Shown in pieces: positions 21,801-30,678 of a DNA stretch of 64,000 bases; the first letter of the stretch is position 1; each line of letters begins with the position of its first letter. Source of the DNA: Rhodohalobacter mucosus (GTDB taxonomy: Bacteria; Bacteroidota; Rhodothermia; Balneolales; Balneolaceae); contig NZ_QGGB01000006.1 of assembly GCF_003150675.1 (NCBI RefSeq), forward strand, positions 353,941-417,940, read 5' to 3'. A model generated the notes under the pieces. That model saw only the letters and a program-made list of their open reading frames with translations, made no database searches and was not told where the DNA came from. The position numbers were made by a program, and so were the translations under genes.

Positions 21801-22230
21801 CGAATTCGCCCGAATTGGTAACATAGATGTCAAGCAATCCGTTGCCGTTGATATCGACCAGGCTCACGCCGGCAGACCATGGTTTGTTTCCGGATACACC
21901 TGCTGCCTGTGTGACATCCTCAAACTTAAAATCTCCGCGATTCAGGTAGAGCTTATTCGCCCCGCTGTTTGATATGAGATACAGGTCGGGGAGGCTGTCT
22001 CCGTTCAGGTCGCCGGCCGCTACTCCGCCGCCGTTATAGAAGTTTCGATAACGATACACGTTAAAGTCGCTGGTGGAGGTAAGCTGGTTTATAAAATCAA
22101 CGCCGGACTCTTCCGGCAGGATCGATTCAAAGAGCTGAGGTTCCTGATCCTGTAGCAGTGAACAGGAGGAAAGGATAAAAATGAATGCGGCTGCAATGGC
22201 CGGTAGTCTAATGGGATGAGGTTTCATCAT
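18850..22230 (-). CDS. FG-GAP/VCBS plus ASPIC/UnbV lipoprotein, 1126 aa (paralogue of 15417-18833)
   Basis: The signal peptide ends in a lipobox (LSSC, Cys23). It begins like the convergent neighbour (ILPEESGVDFINQLTSTSDF, then YRNFYNGGGVAAGDLNGDSL), has the same two-propeller layout around an ASPIC/UnbV domain (IGAQAEAWSG, FIGTG, TWPNGTV), and ends with SGNLIEAKPMAGPYDAGYG. Length and domain order make it a paralogue of the 462 and 15417 proteins. It is 25 bp downstream of the small lipoprotein gene on the same strand, so these two are probably co-transcribed. Calcium-binding propeller repeats and lipid anchoring point to a surface binding role; no enzyme motif was seen. Confidence 0.9.
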   Translation of the reverse strand: MMKPHPIRLPAIAAAFIFILSSCSLLQDQEPQLFESILPEESGVDFINQLTSTSDFNVYRYRNFYNGGGVAAGDLNGDSLPDLYLISNSGANKLYLNRGDFKFEDVTQAAGVSGNKPWSAGVSLVDINGNGLLDIYVTNSGEFEPERRRNELFINNGDGTFTESAAEYGLDDPGYSIHASFFDYDGDGDLDMYLLNNSDAAIADFELSDNQRMERDEYGGDKLFRNDDGLFTDVSAEAGIYGSEIGFSLSATVSDVNRDGWPDIYIANDFFERDYLYLNNTDGTFREVLTDQMNSISAASMGADIADLTNNGWPDIYVSDMLPLTDERTKKITTYENWELFTDKESWGYHYQVTRNTLQLNNGNGTYSEIGRYSDVQASDWSWAVLLADFDLNGFNDILVTNGLLQDITNLDYIQEINNPDMIRSIISDQDLDFSELIEMIPSNPVPNVLFANNGDLTFEEKAEAWGIGEPGFSSGAVWADLDADGDLDLVINDVNNPAKLYQNHSLQTYPDRGSLKLTLQGKAPNTLAIGAQAEAWSGDQYWFREHYLQRGYQSSVEPGIFIGTGLQNSIDSLRVTWPNGTVTTLTDISLPSELSLVQPDTEAPEDPHRFSNPSYLPGDMKPAQNGLASAPLLTDISGSIGLGWEHQRFDYNDFNRELLLVHMRSSEGPALCKADVNRDGLDDLYIGGGRNQPGVLVRQDETGNFSSVSVPDFMDDESAEDTDCAFFDATGNGYPDLYVTSGGNSYSTGSSGLLDRLYLNDGNGMFRKSANFLPTGSYSSNSTVTPIDINGDESMDLFVGERLKLFNVGQPARGFLMLNDGNGQFTDVTAEYGNGFDSLGMITSSAAIDWDMDGMDDLAITGEWMHPMIFRNTGNGFELIPSNPELSRLRGLWMSLTVDDLDGDGRDDLILGNLGLNTHFRTSTENPLRMWVGDFQNNGVTDQILSRSVEGRDLPFVLKHDLFSQIPSLQSSYPTYESYASQSMSDLFDAEQLETARVLQADILENIVIYNRESGPEWASLPPRAQFTPVHGILSKDLDGDQIPEIVLSGNLIEAKPMAGPYDAGYGTALVMTENGEIKSLPPQISGLSIPGSGRDIISLQRANGDSLLVIARNNGTPLFYRINR

Positions 22231-22255
22231 TAAGAAAAAAGATAATATTCATTGG

Positions 22256-22813
22256 TCATGGCGAGCGTTCCTGCGCCGTGAGATCGAGAAATTCAATCCG
22301 GACTTTTTGTGAGTCGATTGGATAAATTTTGATCTGTCTGTTTCCCTGCACGTCTACATAGGAAGTAACCTCATCCCCCGGAAACGTGTGGGAAATGAAT
22401 GATGTATTGTACTGCTCCTCATAAAGATTTACCATGTCGACAATAAGGCTGTCGGCTGCCAGATGGCCATTCCATGGTGCCCATCCATCGTAAAGAACGT
22501 CTATCGGCAAGCGGACGATTTCACGGTCTCTGAATTCAGGATAAAACTCCATGGTTGCCGATGCCTTGAGTCCTTCGGGCTTGTATATAATTTTGGCTCC
22601 ACCGGTAATAACCTGATTGCGGTTGAGCTCCAGGCTGTGTCTGAGAAACTCGTCCAGCGGCATCCCGAAATAGTAGCCCAAAAACAGGGAATCCATTTGT
22701 ACATCCCGGCTCAGTTCACGCTCCACAAGCTGTTCGTATTCGGATTCTGGGGTGCATGAGACTAAACCTGCGATCAAAAGTAAACAGAGAGAAACAGGTA
22801 ACGTACGCATCAT
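22256..22813 (-). CDS. Small lipoprotein of unknown function, 185 aa
   Basis: A signal peptide with lipobox (LVSC, Cys20) is followed by about 165 residues of mixed alpha/beta character without repeats or a family I recognise. It contains the phrases DSLFLGYYFGMPLDEFLRHS and LYEEQYNTSFIS. It directly precedes the 1126-aa FG-GAP lipoprotein (25 bp), so it may be a partner or chaperone for that surface protein. No catalytic motif is evident. Confidence 0.8.
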   Translation of the reverse strand: MMRTLPVSLCLLLIAGLVSCTPESEYEQLVERELSRDVQMDSLFLGYYFGMPLDEFLRHSLELNRNQVITGGAKIIYKPEGLKASATMEFYPEFRDREIVRLPIDVLYDGWAPWNGHLAADSLIVDMVNLYEEQYNTSFISHTFPGDEVTSYVDVQGNRQIKIYPIDSQKVRIEFLDLTAQERSP

Positions 22814-23151
22814 AGTGACGGTTGATTCTGGGGTAAATGATTGACGTTCAGTGAAACGGAAAACCCTGCCGAAAAATTTCCTTCGATGTAGCCGTTTGAA
22901 TCGGAATAAGATTCAAAAATAATCGAATAATGAGTGAAATACTAAAGTTTACACTCAGTCTGAAAGGATTTGCGGACAGGTAGAAATTGTATCCGCAGAT
23001 ATAGCGATGTGCCGCTGACTTTATTGGTACAAATGAGAGAAACAGTATCTGCGAAACTCAGCGAGAACCTTTCCCATGAATTAATTCGACAGACGAATGT
23101 TCAGTTGTTTGCAAAGATATTTTTAGATCCACTCGTCGGTCGAAGGGGGGA
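22814..23151. other. Intergenic region (338 bp) with a decayed repeat
   Basis: No gene seen. Around 22990-23075 it contains TATCCGCAGATATAGCG and ATCTGCGAAACTCAGCGA followed by GAACC, which resemble the element at 34390-34485. The rest is AT-rich and should contain the promoter for the minus-strand lipoprotein pair, which I cannot place. Confidence 0.4.
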
Positions 23152-25188
23152 TCACTGCCGGTTGGTAAATGTGACATCTTCGGTGCCAACGCCTGTGATG
23201 GTGAGCGATCGCCAGCCTCGCGGGAGGGGCGTATCGATCTGAACAATGCCGCTGTCGGTGAGCTGCAGCCCGCCGAAGCCGGACAGTACCGCCTGAAGCA
23301 TCCCGCCCGCGCCGGTGGCAAAGTAGGGATTGGTGCCTCCGGCCGTCTCTGCAATCACATCAAACGGGGGCAACAGATTCGGACGGTAGCCTTTGTGAAA
23401 AAGATCATAAGCCTCAGCGGGGTCATCCAGCATGGAACTGATTACCGAATAGACGGAATGGGTCATGGCGGGACCGCGCGGATCCGCACGCTGCTGATAG
23501 TAGTCCAGGTTTTGCCTCATTTGAGCCGGCTCGGTTATCAGTCCGAGCGGATAGGTAAGCAGATTCACATCCGCCTGCTTGATCATCTCCCCATCGTAGG
23601 CAGCATGCTCGCGGGTGGTGCCGTCGGGAAACTCCAGAATGGGAATGCGGTTGGCCACATATTGCCATTGCGGATCAGGCTCAATGCCGAGGATTTCAGC
23701 AGCACGCGTGGCATAAGTCAGAACCTGTATGGCCGTACCGTTGGTAAATGCATTATTGTCCACGTTTTCAGCGTACTCGTCCGCAGCTACCACATTGATG
23801 ATATCAAATTCTCCATCTTCATTCTCCTCAACGCGGCTGAGCCAGAATTCAGCCACCTCCTCCAACAGAGGGTATCCTTCCTCTTCAAGCCACTCCACAT
23901 CCTGCGTAACACGGAAGTAGTTCCAGAATGAGATGCCCACAACCGCCGTGATATGATGCTGAAAAGGGCCGGTTAACGCCCAGTAAGGCGTCGCTTCATC
24001 TCCCATGTCATTCGACTCCCATGGAAACATGGCTCCCTCGTATCCGTGGCTGAATGCTTTGGCGCGCGCACCTTCAATGCGGTCGGTTCTGTAGTCCACA
24101 ATAGAGCGTGCCAGTTCGGGCTGCAGCATCAGAAGCGGGGGATACATCCAGAGCTCCGTATCCCAGAAAACATGTCCGTTGTAGCCAAGCCCTGACAGCC
24201 CCATGGGCGACAGGCTCAAACGGGAGCCTTCCCGAACAAACGAGTATAGGTGGTAGAGCGCCATTCGTACATCCAGCTGGTCCTGCTCGTTGCCCTCGAT
24301 AATGATATCGCTCTCCCAGAGCTCATCCCATGCCTCATTGTGTTTTCGGATGAGACGTTCGCGGCCCTCCAGCATTGCGTATACGCTTAACCGTTCCGAT
24401 TCACTTTGGGGATCTGAAAAGTGCTCTGTAGAGGTTGCGGAACTGACCACTGAAAAACGATAGGTTTCACCTCTTTTAAGCTCTTTGGTATGATGAAGCA
24501 GGTGCATGTTGTGATCCCAGTCTTCGTGAACATAGGCCGGCATATGATCCTCCTCAAACAGAAAACTGTTGGAGACGGCGAGGGTGTGTTTGCCGGTTGG
24601 GCTGTCGGCCACGGAGGTAAGCAGCGGAATCTGTACGTGAGGCCGGTCGATGACCGCATAATAGTTTCTCACATCGCGCAGGTGATCCGGGGCTTCAATA
24701 ACGCTTGCAGGACGAATGGTAACATCGCGAAGGGCGGTGATCTCCATTTCGATCAGACTGGTAAAGGGCAGGTGGCGCAGCGATCTTACACGATACGTGA
24801 CGTCCACTTTGCCGGCATGCCGGAATTCTGTTTCGAACCACGCTTCTCGCATATTGAGGCGCTGCGTCATACCGGAAATATTGCCGCGGTTAATGCGCTG
24901 CCCGTCTACGTCCAGATTCATCGCGGCAAAATTGAAGCCGCGCAGGATATTGGAGGAGCGCCCCCGGCCGTAAAAATCATATACCCCGTTCAAAACGGTT
25001 TCGCTGACGCGGAGAGGATCAGCCGATGACACAATTCCAACCATTCCGTTTGCCACCGTGATACCGTAGTAGTTATTCGGATCAACGTTTTCTGCTTCTA
25101 CAATCCATCCGGAAGATTGCCCGATAGCGGCGGTTGAAACAGCAAAGAGTATCAAAAGTGTTAAGATGGGAAGGGGTCTCTTTTTCAT
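23152..25188 (-). CDS. Secreted GH65-family glycoside hydrolase/phosphorylase-like protein, 678 aa
   Basis: A Sec signal peptide (cleavage near AIGQ, about residue 24) marks export to the periplasm. The (alpha/alpha)6 catalytic region shows GH65 hallmarks: GLGYNGHVFWDTELWM at about 333-348, GYEGAMFPWES at about 382-392, and ADEYAENVDNNAFTN at about 469-483, where the Glu471 of DEY aligns with the usual general acid. GH65 enzymes act on alpha-glucosides such as trehalose, kojibiose, maltose or glucosyl-galactosyl-hydroxylysine; some are phosphorylases in the cytoplasm. Export argues for a hydrolase here, since phosphate-dependent cleavage is less useful outside the cytoplasm. The NHS-type MFS transporter gene lies 168 bp upstream on the same strand and may import the released product. 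Confidence 0.88.
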   Translation of the reverse strand: MKKRPLPILTLLILFAVSTAAIGQSSGWIVEAENVDPNNYYGITVANGMVGIVSSADPLRVSETVLNGVYDFYGRGRSSNILRGFNFAAMNLDVDGQRINRGNISGMTQRLNMREAWFETEFRHAGKVDVTYRVRSLRHLPFTSLIEMEITALRDVTIRPASVIEAPDHLRDVRNYYAVIDRPHVQIPLLTSVADSPTGKHTLAVSNSFLFEEDHMPAYVHEDWDHNMHLLHHTKELKRGETYRFSVVSSATSTEHFSDPQSESERLSVYAMLEGRERLIRKHNEAWDELWESDIIIEGNEQDQLDVRMALYHLYSFVREGSRLSLSPMGLSGLGYNGHVFWDTELWMYPPLLMLQPELARSIVDYRTDRIEGARAKAFSHGYEGAMFPWESNDMGDEATPYWALTGPFQHHITAVVGISFWNYFRVTQDVEWLEEEGYPLLEEVAEFWLSRVEENEDGEFDIINVVAADEYAENVDNNAFTNGTAIQVLTYATRAAEILGIEPDPQWQYVANRIPILEFPDGTTREHAAYDGEMIKQADVNLLTYPLGLITEPAQMRQNLDYYQQRADPRGPAMTHSVYSVISSMLDDPAEAYDLFHKGYRPNLLPPFDVIAETAGGTNPYFATGAGGMLQAVLSGFGGLQLTDSGIVQIDTPLPRGWRSLTITGVGTEDVTFTNRQ

Positions 25189-25278
25189 GGTCCTGTATGT
25201 TGAATTTATTGCAGACTAGGAGTGTAATCTACATGATTCGTGGATATGGGGAAAGTGCATCTCTGTAAAAGAAAGGAA

Positions 25279-25324
25279 TGCCGCAGAGGCACAAAAAACG
25301 AAAATTTTCCGTGCCTCTGTGGCA
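25279..25324 (-). terminator. Long hairpin between the MFS transporter and GH65 genes
   Basis: TGCCGCAGAGGCAC and GTGCCTCTGTGGCA pair over 14 bp with one G-T wobble around an A/T-rich loop. Read on the minus strand it follows the transporter stop and is followed by TTCCTTTCTTTT, so it could terminate or attenuate. It also contains the CAGAGGCAC core of the dispersed CACGGAG-type repeats, so it may be a repeat rather than a dedicated terminator. Confidence 0.4.
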
Positions 25325-25356
25325 ATAGACAGTCTTGGGGTTTATGAAGCGGAACC

Positions 25357-26706
25357 CTAAGCCACCGTACCCGGGCTTGTCTCACCGGCGTCGGTATCGA
25401 TAATGGATGTTGCCCCTGTCTCGAGGGTTTCTGCTTCCACTTCATCATCCCAGAAGAAAAAGAAGAAGAATATGGCAACGACCAGTGCCGCTGCAGCAGG
25501 CATGATCCAGAATGAAAAGGCTCCGTCAAGCCATCCCTGGCGCGTGGCGCCATCGAGGTTGATGTTGTCGCCCCACCATCCCAGCAGGTAGTTTCCAATA
25601 AGCATCCCCACGCCATAGGTAAGCAGGTTGAAGAAGCCCTGTGCACTGGCACGGAGACTTTTTGGAGCTTTCTTCTCTACATAGAGCTGTCCGGTTACAA
25701 AGAAGAAGTCGTAACAGACACCATGAAGGGCAATACCCACAAGGAGCAGTGCAGTTGACTCCGGGAAAAACCCAAACAGAAAGTAACGGGCCGTCCACGC
25801 CAGCATACCCACCAGAAGCATCCACTTTACTCCCAGTCGTACGAGGAAGAAGGGGATAAGTATCATGAAAAGCACCTCACTCATCTGGCCGATCGTCATA
25901 AACGACGGTGCCGCATCACCGAAAGCCATGGCCGCTATAAAATCGTTGGTCCGGGCATAGTAAAAAGCCAGTGGGATACTGATGGCAAAACTGCTGAAAG
26001 AGAAGATGGCAAAGTTTTTATTGGTAAGCAGCTTCACGGCATCGAGCCCCAATGCTTCGGCCAGGCTGAATTTTTTTCCTTTTTCAGACGGGGGTGCGGG
26101 GGGCAGGGTAAAGCTGTACAAACCATAGATCAGCGAGATGATGGCCGACATCTGAAGCGGTATGGATGTAGACTGAATACCCGCTTCCACGCCTGTAAAC
26201 CACTCCAGGAAAGGGATGTTCACCCAGCCAAGGATGGTTTGTGCAACCACAAAACCGGCAGCAATCCAGCCGATTGTACCCCATACACGGATTTTGGGAA
26301 ACTCTTTATCCGGATCTCCGATATTTGCAAAGGAGATGGCGTTTACCAAAGCGAGCGTGGGCATATAGAGCATGAAGTAGGCAAACATTGTCCAGATAAA
26401 CAGCCCCGGTTCAGCCGTAATGGTTGCAGCGTACCACAAAAGTGCGGCTCCAAGAATATGACAAACGGCATTGACCCGTTCGGCATTAAAATACCGGTCG
26501 GCAATCAGTCCCACCAGCACCGGTGCCAGCACCGCCGCCCAGTTATGCGTGGCATATGCCTGGCCAATAATGGAATTAAGCCCCTCTTCACCCTCAAAGA
26601 TTTCCAGCAGGTAAATTCCCATCGTAACAAAGAATCCGCCCCATATAAAGAACTGTAAAAACATCATCACACTGAGACGGGAAATCACATAGTTTTTCGT
26701 ATCCAT
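25357..26706 (-). CDS. MFS transporter of the nucleoside:H+ symporter (NHS) type
   Basis: The 449-aa protein has about 12 hydrophobic segments and starts with a cytosolic MDTKNYVISRLSVMMFLQFF. The N-half carries QAYATHNWAAVLAPVLVGLI and LIADRYFNAERV, and the phrase FPKIRVWGTIGWIAAG is a strong signature of the NHS family (NupG/XapB) and its many Bacteroidota relatives. In Bacteroidota such genes often sit beside sugar-catabolic enzymes, so the substrate may be a sugar or glycoside rather than a nucleoside. The gene is 168 bp upstream of the secreted GH65-like enzyme, which fits uptake of its product across the inner membrane. The short C-terminal tail is acidic. Confidence 0.85.
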   Translation of the reverse strand: MDTKNYVISRLSVMMFLQFFIWGGFFVTMGIYLLEIFEGEEGLNSIIGQAYATHNWAAVLAPVLVGLIADRYFNAERVNAVCHILGAALLWYAATITAEPGLFIWTMFAYFMLYMPTLALVNAISFANIGDPDKEFPKIRVWGTIGWIAAGFVVAQTILGWVNIPFLEWFTGVEAGIQSTSIPLQMSAIISLIYGLYSFTLPPAPPSEKGKKFSLAEALGLDAVKLLTNKNFAIFSFSSFAISIPLAFYYARTNDFIAAMAFGDAAPSFMTIGQMSEVLFMILIPFFLVRLGVKWMLLVGMLAWTARYFLFGFFPESTALLLVGIALHGVCYDFFFVTGQLYVEKKAPKSLRASAQGFFNLLTYGVGMLIGNYLLGWWGDNINLDGATRQGWLDGAFSFWIMPAAAALVVAIFFFFFFWDDEVEAETLETGATSIIDTDAGETSPGTVA

Positions 26707-27048
26707 AAGATTGGTTTGATTAACAGAAGCAGGTTTTTTATCGAGCAGTGTGAATATTCATTTTATCACCGATAAGTGCAAGTAAAAGGGCGGGTGTCGG
26801 TTTCTGATTTTTAAACCGCGAATTGCGTAAACCGGATAAGGTGAATGCCTACTACCGTGTAAGGGAATAACCTATGGAAAATTGGAAATCCACCTTGCCG
26901 GGGTATGGGTGCGTGACTGCTATATTGGTTTGTCGGCGGATTATAAAAATGAATCCACGCAATTCGTTCTGTGACACAGATTTTACAACCAGCATTTCAG
27001 ATAGCAGATAAAGGTGCTCTTAGACAATACTCCCGGAGGAAACGCTTT
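26707..27048. other. Divergent promoter region between the MFS transporter and nifJ (342 bp)
   Basis: The two genes point away from each other, so both promoters must be here. An in-frame Met at 26971 upstream of nifJ has no homology-like sequence and is better read as leader. The nifJ site GGAGGA at 27035-27040 is a clear Shine-Dalgarno sequence 8 bp before the ATG at 27049, which is rare in this window. I could not pick a reliable promoter. Confidence 0.45.
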
Positions 27049-30000
27049 ATGGCCACGATTCAGAAAACACTTGATGCAAATGAAGCTGTTGCACACATAG
27101 CCCACCAGTTAAATGAAGTGATTGCCATCTACCCGATTACGCCCGCATCGCCCATGGGCGAGTGGGCAGATGCATGGTCGAGTGGCGGACAAAAAAATAT
27201 CTGGGGCACCATACCCGATGTCATAGAGCTGCAAAGTGAAGGCGGTGCTGCGGGTGCTGTGCATGGCGCACTGCAATCGGGCGCTCTCACCACCACGTTT
27301 ACGGCATCACAGGGGCTTCTGCTGATGATGCCCAATCTTTATAAAATTGCGGGTGAATTGACTCCGGCGGTGATTCATGTGGCAGCACGGTCTGTTGCGG
27401 CACAGGCTCTCTCGATTTTTGGTGATCATAGCGATGTGATGCCGATGCGAGCAACCGGTCTGGCCCTGCTGGCGTCTAACAGCGTTCAGGAAGCCATGGA
27501 TATGGCAGTGATTGCACATGCAGCCACTCTCGAATCCAGGATCCCCATGATTCATTTTTTTGATGGCTTTCGCACGTCCCATGAGATTCAGAAAATTGAG
27601 TTGGTTTCCAGAGAGGTGCTTCGTTCGATGATTGACGACCGGTTTGTAATTGAACACAGAAACCGTGCACTTACACCCGACCGCCCGTTTATCCGCGGTA
27701 CGGCACAAAACCCGGACGTCTTCTTTCAGGCCCGCGAATCCGTAAATCCCTATTACCTGAAATGTCCGGATATTGTTCAGGGAGTGATGGACCGCTTTGC
27801 TGACCTTACCGGAAGGCAGTATCATCTTTTCGACTACGTTGGCGCTGAAGACGCTGAGCGCGTTATCGTGCTGATGGGTTCAGGGGCTGAAACGGTGCAT
27901 GAATCAGTGGAAAACATGGTTCAGATGGGCGAAAAAGTGGGCCTGGTAAAAGTGCGGCTATACCGTCCGTTCCAGATGGAGGCTTTTTTGAATTCACTGC
28001 CTGAATCGGTACGATCCATAGCCGTTCTCGACCGGACCAAAGAGCCCGGCAGCACAGGAGAGCCTCTGTACGGTGACGTACTTTCTGCGTTCAATGAAAA
28101 CAGGGCGGAAGGATACAGGACGTTCAGCAAAGAACCTGTTATCACAGGGGGCCGCTATGGTCTTTCGTCCAAGGAGTTTACACCTGCAATGGTAAAAACC
28201 ATCTACGGCGAGCTTAAAAAAGAGAAGCCCAAAAATCATTTTACTATCGGTATCCATGATGATCTGACTCATACCAGCCTGGACTATAAAGGGGATTCAG
28301 ATCAGGCAGACGATGAAGAACTTTTTGAAGCACTGTTTTACGGCCTTGGGGCAGACGGTACCGTCAGTGCCAATAAAAACAGTATCAAGATTATTGGAGA
28401 GAACACGGACGGATACGCACAGGGATATTTTGTGTACGACTCTAAAAAATCGGGTGCCAAAACGATTTCGCATCTCCGATTCGGGCCAAAGCCCATTCGT
28501 TCGGCCTACCTGATTGATCAGGCCGATTTTGTGGCATGCCATCAGTTTAATTTCCTGGAGAGGTTCGACGTGCTGAAGCATGCCAGGCAAGGGGCAACTT
28601 TCCTGCTGAACGCACCGGTGCCGGCGGATCAGGTCTGGAGCCATCTGCCGGAAAACGTACAAAACCAGATTATCGACAAGAAACTTCGGTTTTTCTGCAT
28701 TGACGGCTATAAGGTAGCCTCCGAAAGCGGTATGGGTAACCGGATCAATACGGTGATGCAGGCTTGTTTCTTTTCCATAACAGACGTTATTGACACCGAA
28801 AAAGCAATCCTGAAGGTGAAGGAAGCGATCCGTAAAACATACGGAAAGCGCGGGGATGCGGTTCTTCAAAGCAATTTTGATGCTGTGGATAATGCCCTCT
28901 CGCATATTCACGAGGTGGATGTACCCGACAAAGCCGGGTCCGGAATTACAATGAGGCCGTCCGTTCCTTCTGAGGCTCCCGAGTTTGTGCAGAATGTAAT
29001 TGCGGAAATTATTGCCGGTAACGGTGATGACCTGCCCGTAAGCGCACTGCCCGATGACGGCACGTATCCGTCGGGCACTACAAAATGGGAGAAACGAAAC
29101 ATAACGCAAACCATCCCGGTGCTCGATCCGGATGTCTGCATCCAGTGCAGCAAGTGCGCAATGGTCTGTCCGCACGGCGTGATCCGCATCAAAGCGTATG
29201 ATGAGGCTGAGCTTGATTCGGCACCCGAAGGTTTCAAATATATGGATGCAAGAGGCCGTGAATGGCCCGACAACACCAAGGTATCCATCCAGGTCTCTCC
29301 GGAAGACTGTACGGGCTGTGAACTCTGCGTGGAGGTTTGTCCGGCCAAGAACAGGGAGAACACATCCCTGAAGGCGCTGAATATGGAATCACTTGAACCG
29401 TTGCTCGAAGAGGAGAAAGTAAACTGGGATTTCTTCCTGGATCTTCCCGAGTACGATCGCAGTGAGATCAAACAGGACACAGTGAAGGGGTCGCAGTATC
29501 TCGAGCCGCTCTTTGAGTTTTCAGGTGCCTGTTCGGGATGCGGTGAAACTCCGTATATCAAATTGGTTACACAGCTGTTCGGCGATCGTATGATCGTTGC
29601 CAACGCTACGGGATGTTCATCTATTTATGGCGGAAACCTGCCCGCAACGCCATGGACAAAGAATGCTGAAGGACTCGGTCCCGCATGGTCCAATTCGCTC
29701 TTTGAGGATAATGCGGAGTTCGGCCTCGGTTTCAGGCTCACTATCGATAAGCAGACGGAGCAGGCAAGGAGGCTTCTTTCCGATCTTAGCGGTGAACTGC
29801 CCGGTGATCTTGTCGGGGCACTGCTGAAGGCGGATCAATCAGACGAACCCGGCATTTACGAGCAGAGAGCGCGCGTAAAAGAGCTGAAGGAGCAGCTTCG
29901 GGGACTCGATCTGCAGGACGCACGCATGCTGGAGAGCATTGCCGATTACCTGGTAAAGAAAAGCGTCTGGATTATCGGCGGTGATGGATGGGCGTATGAT

Positions 30001-30627
30001 ATCGGCTACGGCGGACTCGATCATGTTCTTGCAAGCGGAAGGGATGTGAACATTCTCGTGCTGGATACCGAGGTGTACTCCAACACCGGTGGGCAACGGT
30101 CCAAGGCAACGCCTCTGGGAGCCGTTGCCAAGTTTGCGGCTGCCGGCAAGGAATCAGCCAAAAAAGACCTTGGTCTGATGGCTGTGAGCAGCGGCAAAGC
30201 GTATGTGGCCCGTATCGCAATGGGTGCCAGCGACAAGCAGACTGTAAAAGCGATTATGGAAGCGGAACAATATCCGGGTCCTTCCCTTATCATCGCCTAC
30301 AGCCACTGTATAGCACATGGATATGATATGAAGAACGGGTTGACGCAGCAGAAACTGGCCGTTGATTCTGCCTACTGGCCACTTTTCAGGTTCAACCCCA
30401 CTCTGATGGATGAAGGTGAAAATCCGTTTATGCTCGATTCGAGAAAACCCAAAATTAAATTGTCGGAATACGCCTACAACGAGATGAGATACCTGATGCT
30501 TCTTAAGTCGAACCCGAAACAGGCCAAGGAGCTGATGAGGGAAGCCCAGCACCATGTGGATGAGCAGTGGAGTATGTATGAAAAAATGGCATCCATGTAC
30601 AGAAACGGGCAAAAAGCTGCGGATTAA
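27049..30627 (+). CDS. nifJ: Pyruvate:ferredoxin (flavodoxin) oxidoreductase
   Basis: The enzyme converts pyruvate, CoA and oxidised ferredoxin to acetyl-CoA, CO2 and reduced ferredoxin in the cytoplasm. The 1192-aa chain has the full single-subunit order: the N-terminal pyruvate domain (IAIYPITPASPMGEWADAW), the CoA/transketolase-like middle, a two-cluster ferredoxin domain (CIQCSKCAMVCPHG near 697 and CTGCELCVEVCP near 754), and the TPP domain with CSGCGETPY near 828, ATGCSSIYGGN, GGDGWAYDIGYGG near 978 and TEVYSNTGGQRSKAT. I start it at the ATG at 27049 because of the strong GGAGGA ribosome site and because the family begins at MATIQKTLDANEA; a start at 26971 would add 26 unrelated residues. 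It heads a row with a DHOD-like protein and FNR. Confidence 0.97.
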   Translation: MATIQKTLDANEAVAHIAHQLNEVIAIYPITPASPMGEWADAWSSGGQKNIWGTIPDVIELQSEGGAAGAVHGALQSGALTTTFTASQGLLLMMPNLYKIAGELTPAVIHVAARSVAAQALSIFGDHSDVMPMRATGLALLASNSVQEAMDMAVIAHAATLESRIPMIHFFDGFRTSHEIQKIELVSREVLRSMIDDRFVIEHRNRALTPDRPFIRGTAQNPDVFFQARESVNPYYLKCPDIVQGVMDRFADLTGRQYHLFDYVGAEDAERVIVLMGSGAETVHESVENMVQMGEKVGLVKVRLYRPFQMEAFLNSLPESVRSIAVLDRTKEPGSTGEPLYGDVLSAFNENRAEGYRTFSKEPVITGGRYGLSSKEFTPAMVKTIYGELKKEKPKNHFTIGIHDDLTHTSLDYKGDSDQADDEELFEALFYGLGADGTVSANKNSIKIIGENTDGYAQGYFVYDSKKSGAKTISHLRFGPKPIRSAYLIDQADFVACHQFNFLERFDVLKHARQGATFLLNAPVPADQVWSHLPENVQNQIIDKKLRFFCIDGYKVASESGMGNRINTVMQACFFSITDVIDTEKAILKVKEAIRKTYGKRGDAVLQSNFDAVDNALSHIHEVDVPDKAGSGITMRPSVPSEAPEFVQNVIAEIIAGNGDDLPVSALPDDGTYPSGTTKWEKRNITQTIPVLDPDVCIQCSKCAMVCPHGVIRIKAYDEAELDSAPEGFKYMDARGREWPDNTKVSIQVSPEDCTGCELCVEVCPAKNRENTSLKALNMESLEPLLEEEKVNWDFFLDLPEYDRSEIKQDTVKGSQYLEPLFEFSGACSGCGETPYIKLVTQLFGDRMIVANATGCSSIYGGNLPATPWTKNAEGLGPAWSNSLFEDNAEFGLGFRLTIDKQTEQARRLLSDLSGELPGDLVGALLKADQSDEPGIYEQRARVKELKEQLRGLDLQDARMLESIADYLVKKSVWIIGGDGWAYDIGYGGLDHVLASGRDVNILVLDTEVYSNTGGQRSKATPLGAVAKFAAAGKESAKKDLGLMAVSSGKAYVARIAMGASDKQTVKAIMEAEQYPGPSLIIAYSHCIAHGYDMKNGLTQQKLAVDSAYWPLFRFNPTLMDEGENPFMLDSRKPKIKLSEYAYNEMRYLMLLKSNPKQAKELMREAQHHVDEQWSMYEKMASMYRNGQKAAD

Positions 30628-30678
30628 ACCACCGCGGTATGAATCTTAAATTAACCAAGAACCGAACCGGATCCCCGC

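Noticed and set aside
25206..25652. Minus-strand gene of 148 codons
   Set aside because: It overlaps the MFS transporter in another frame and has no motif; the transporter frame is clearly coding.
28297..29175. Long antisense open frame (292 codons, minus strand) inside nifJ
   Set aside because: It lies fully opposite conserved PFOR coding sequence including the ferredoxin domain, has no recognisable motif and reflects codon bias of the sense strand.
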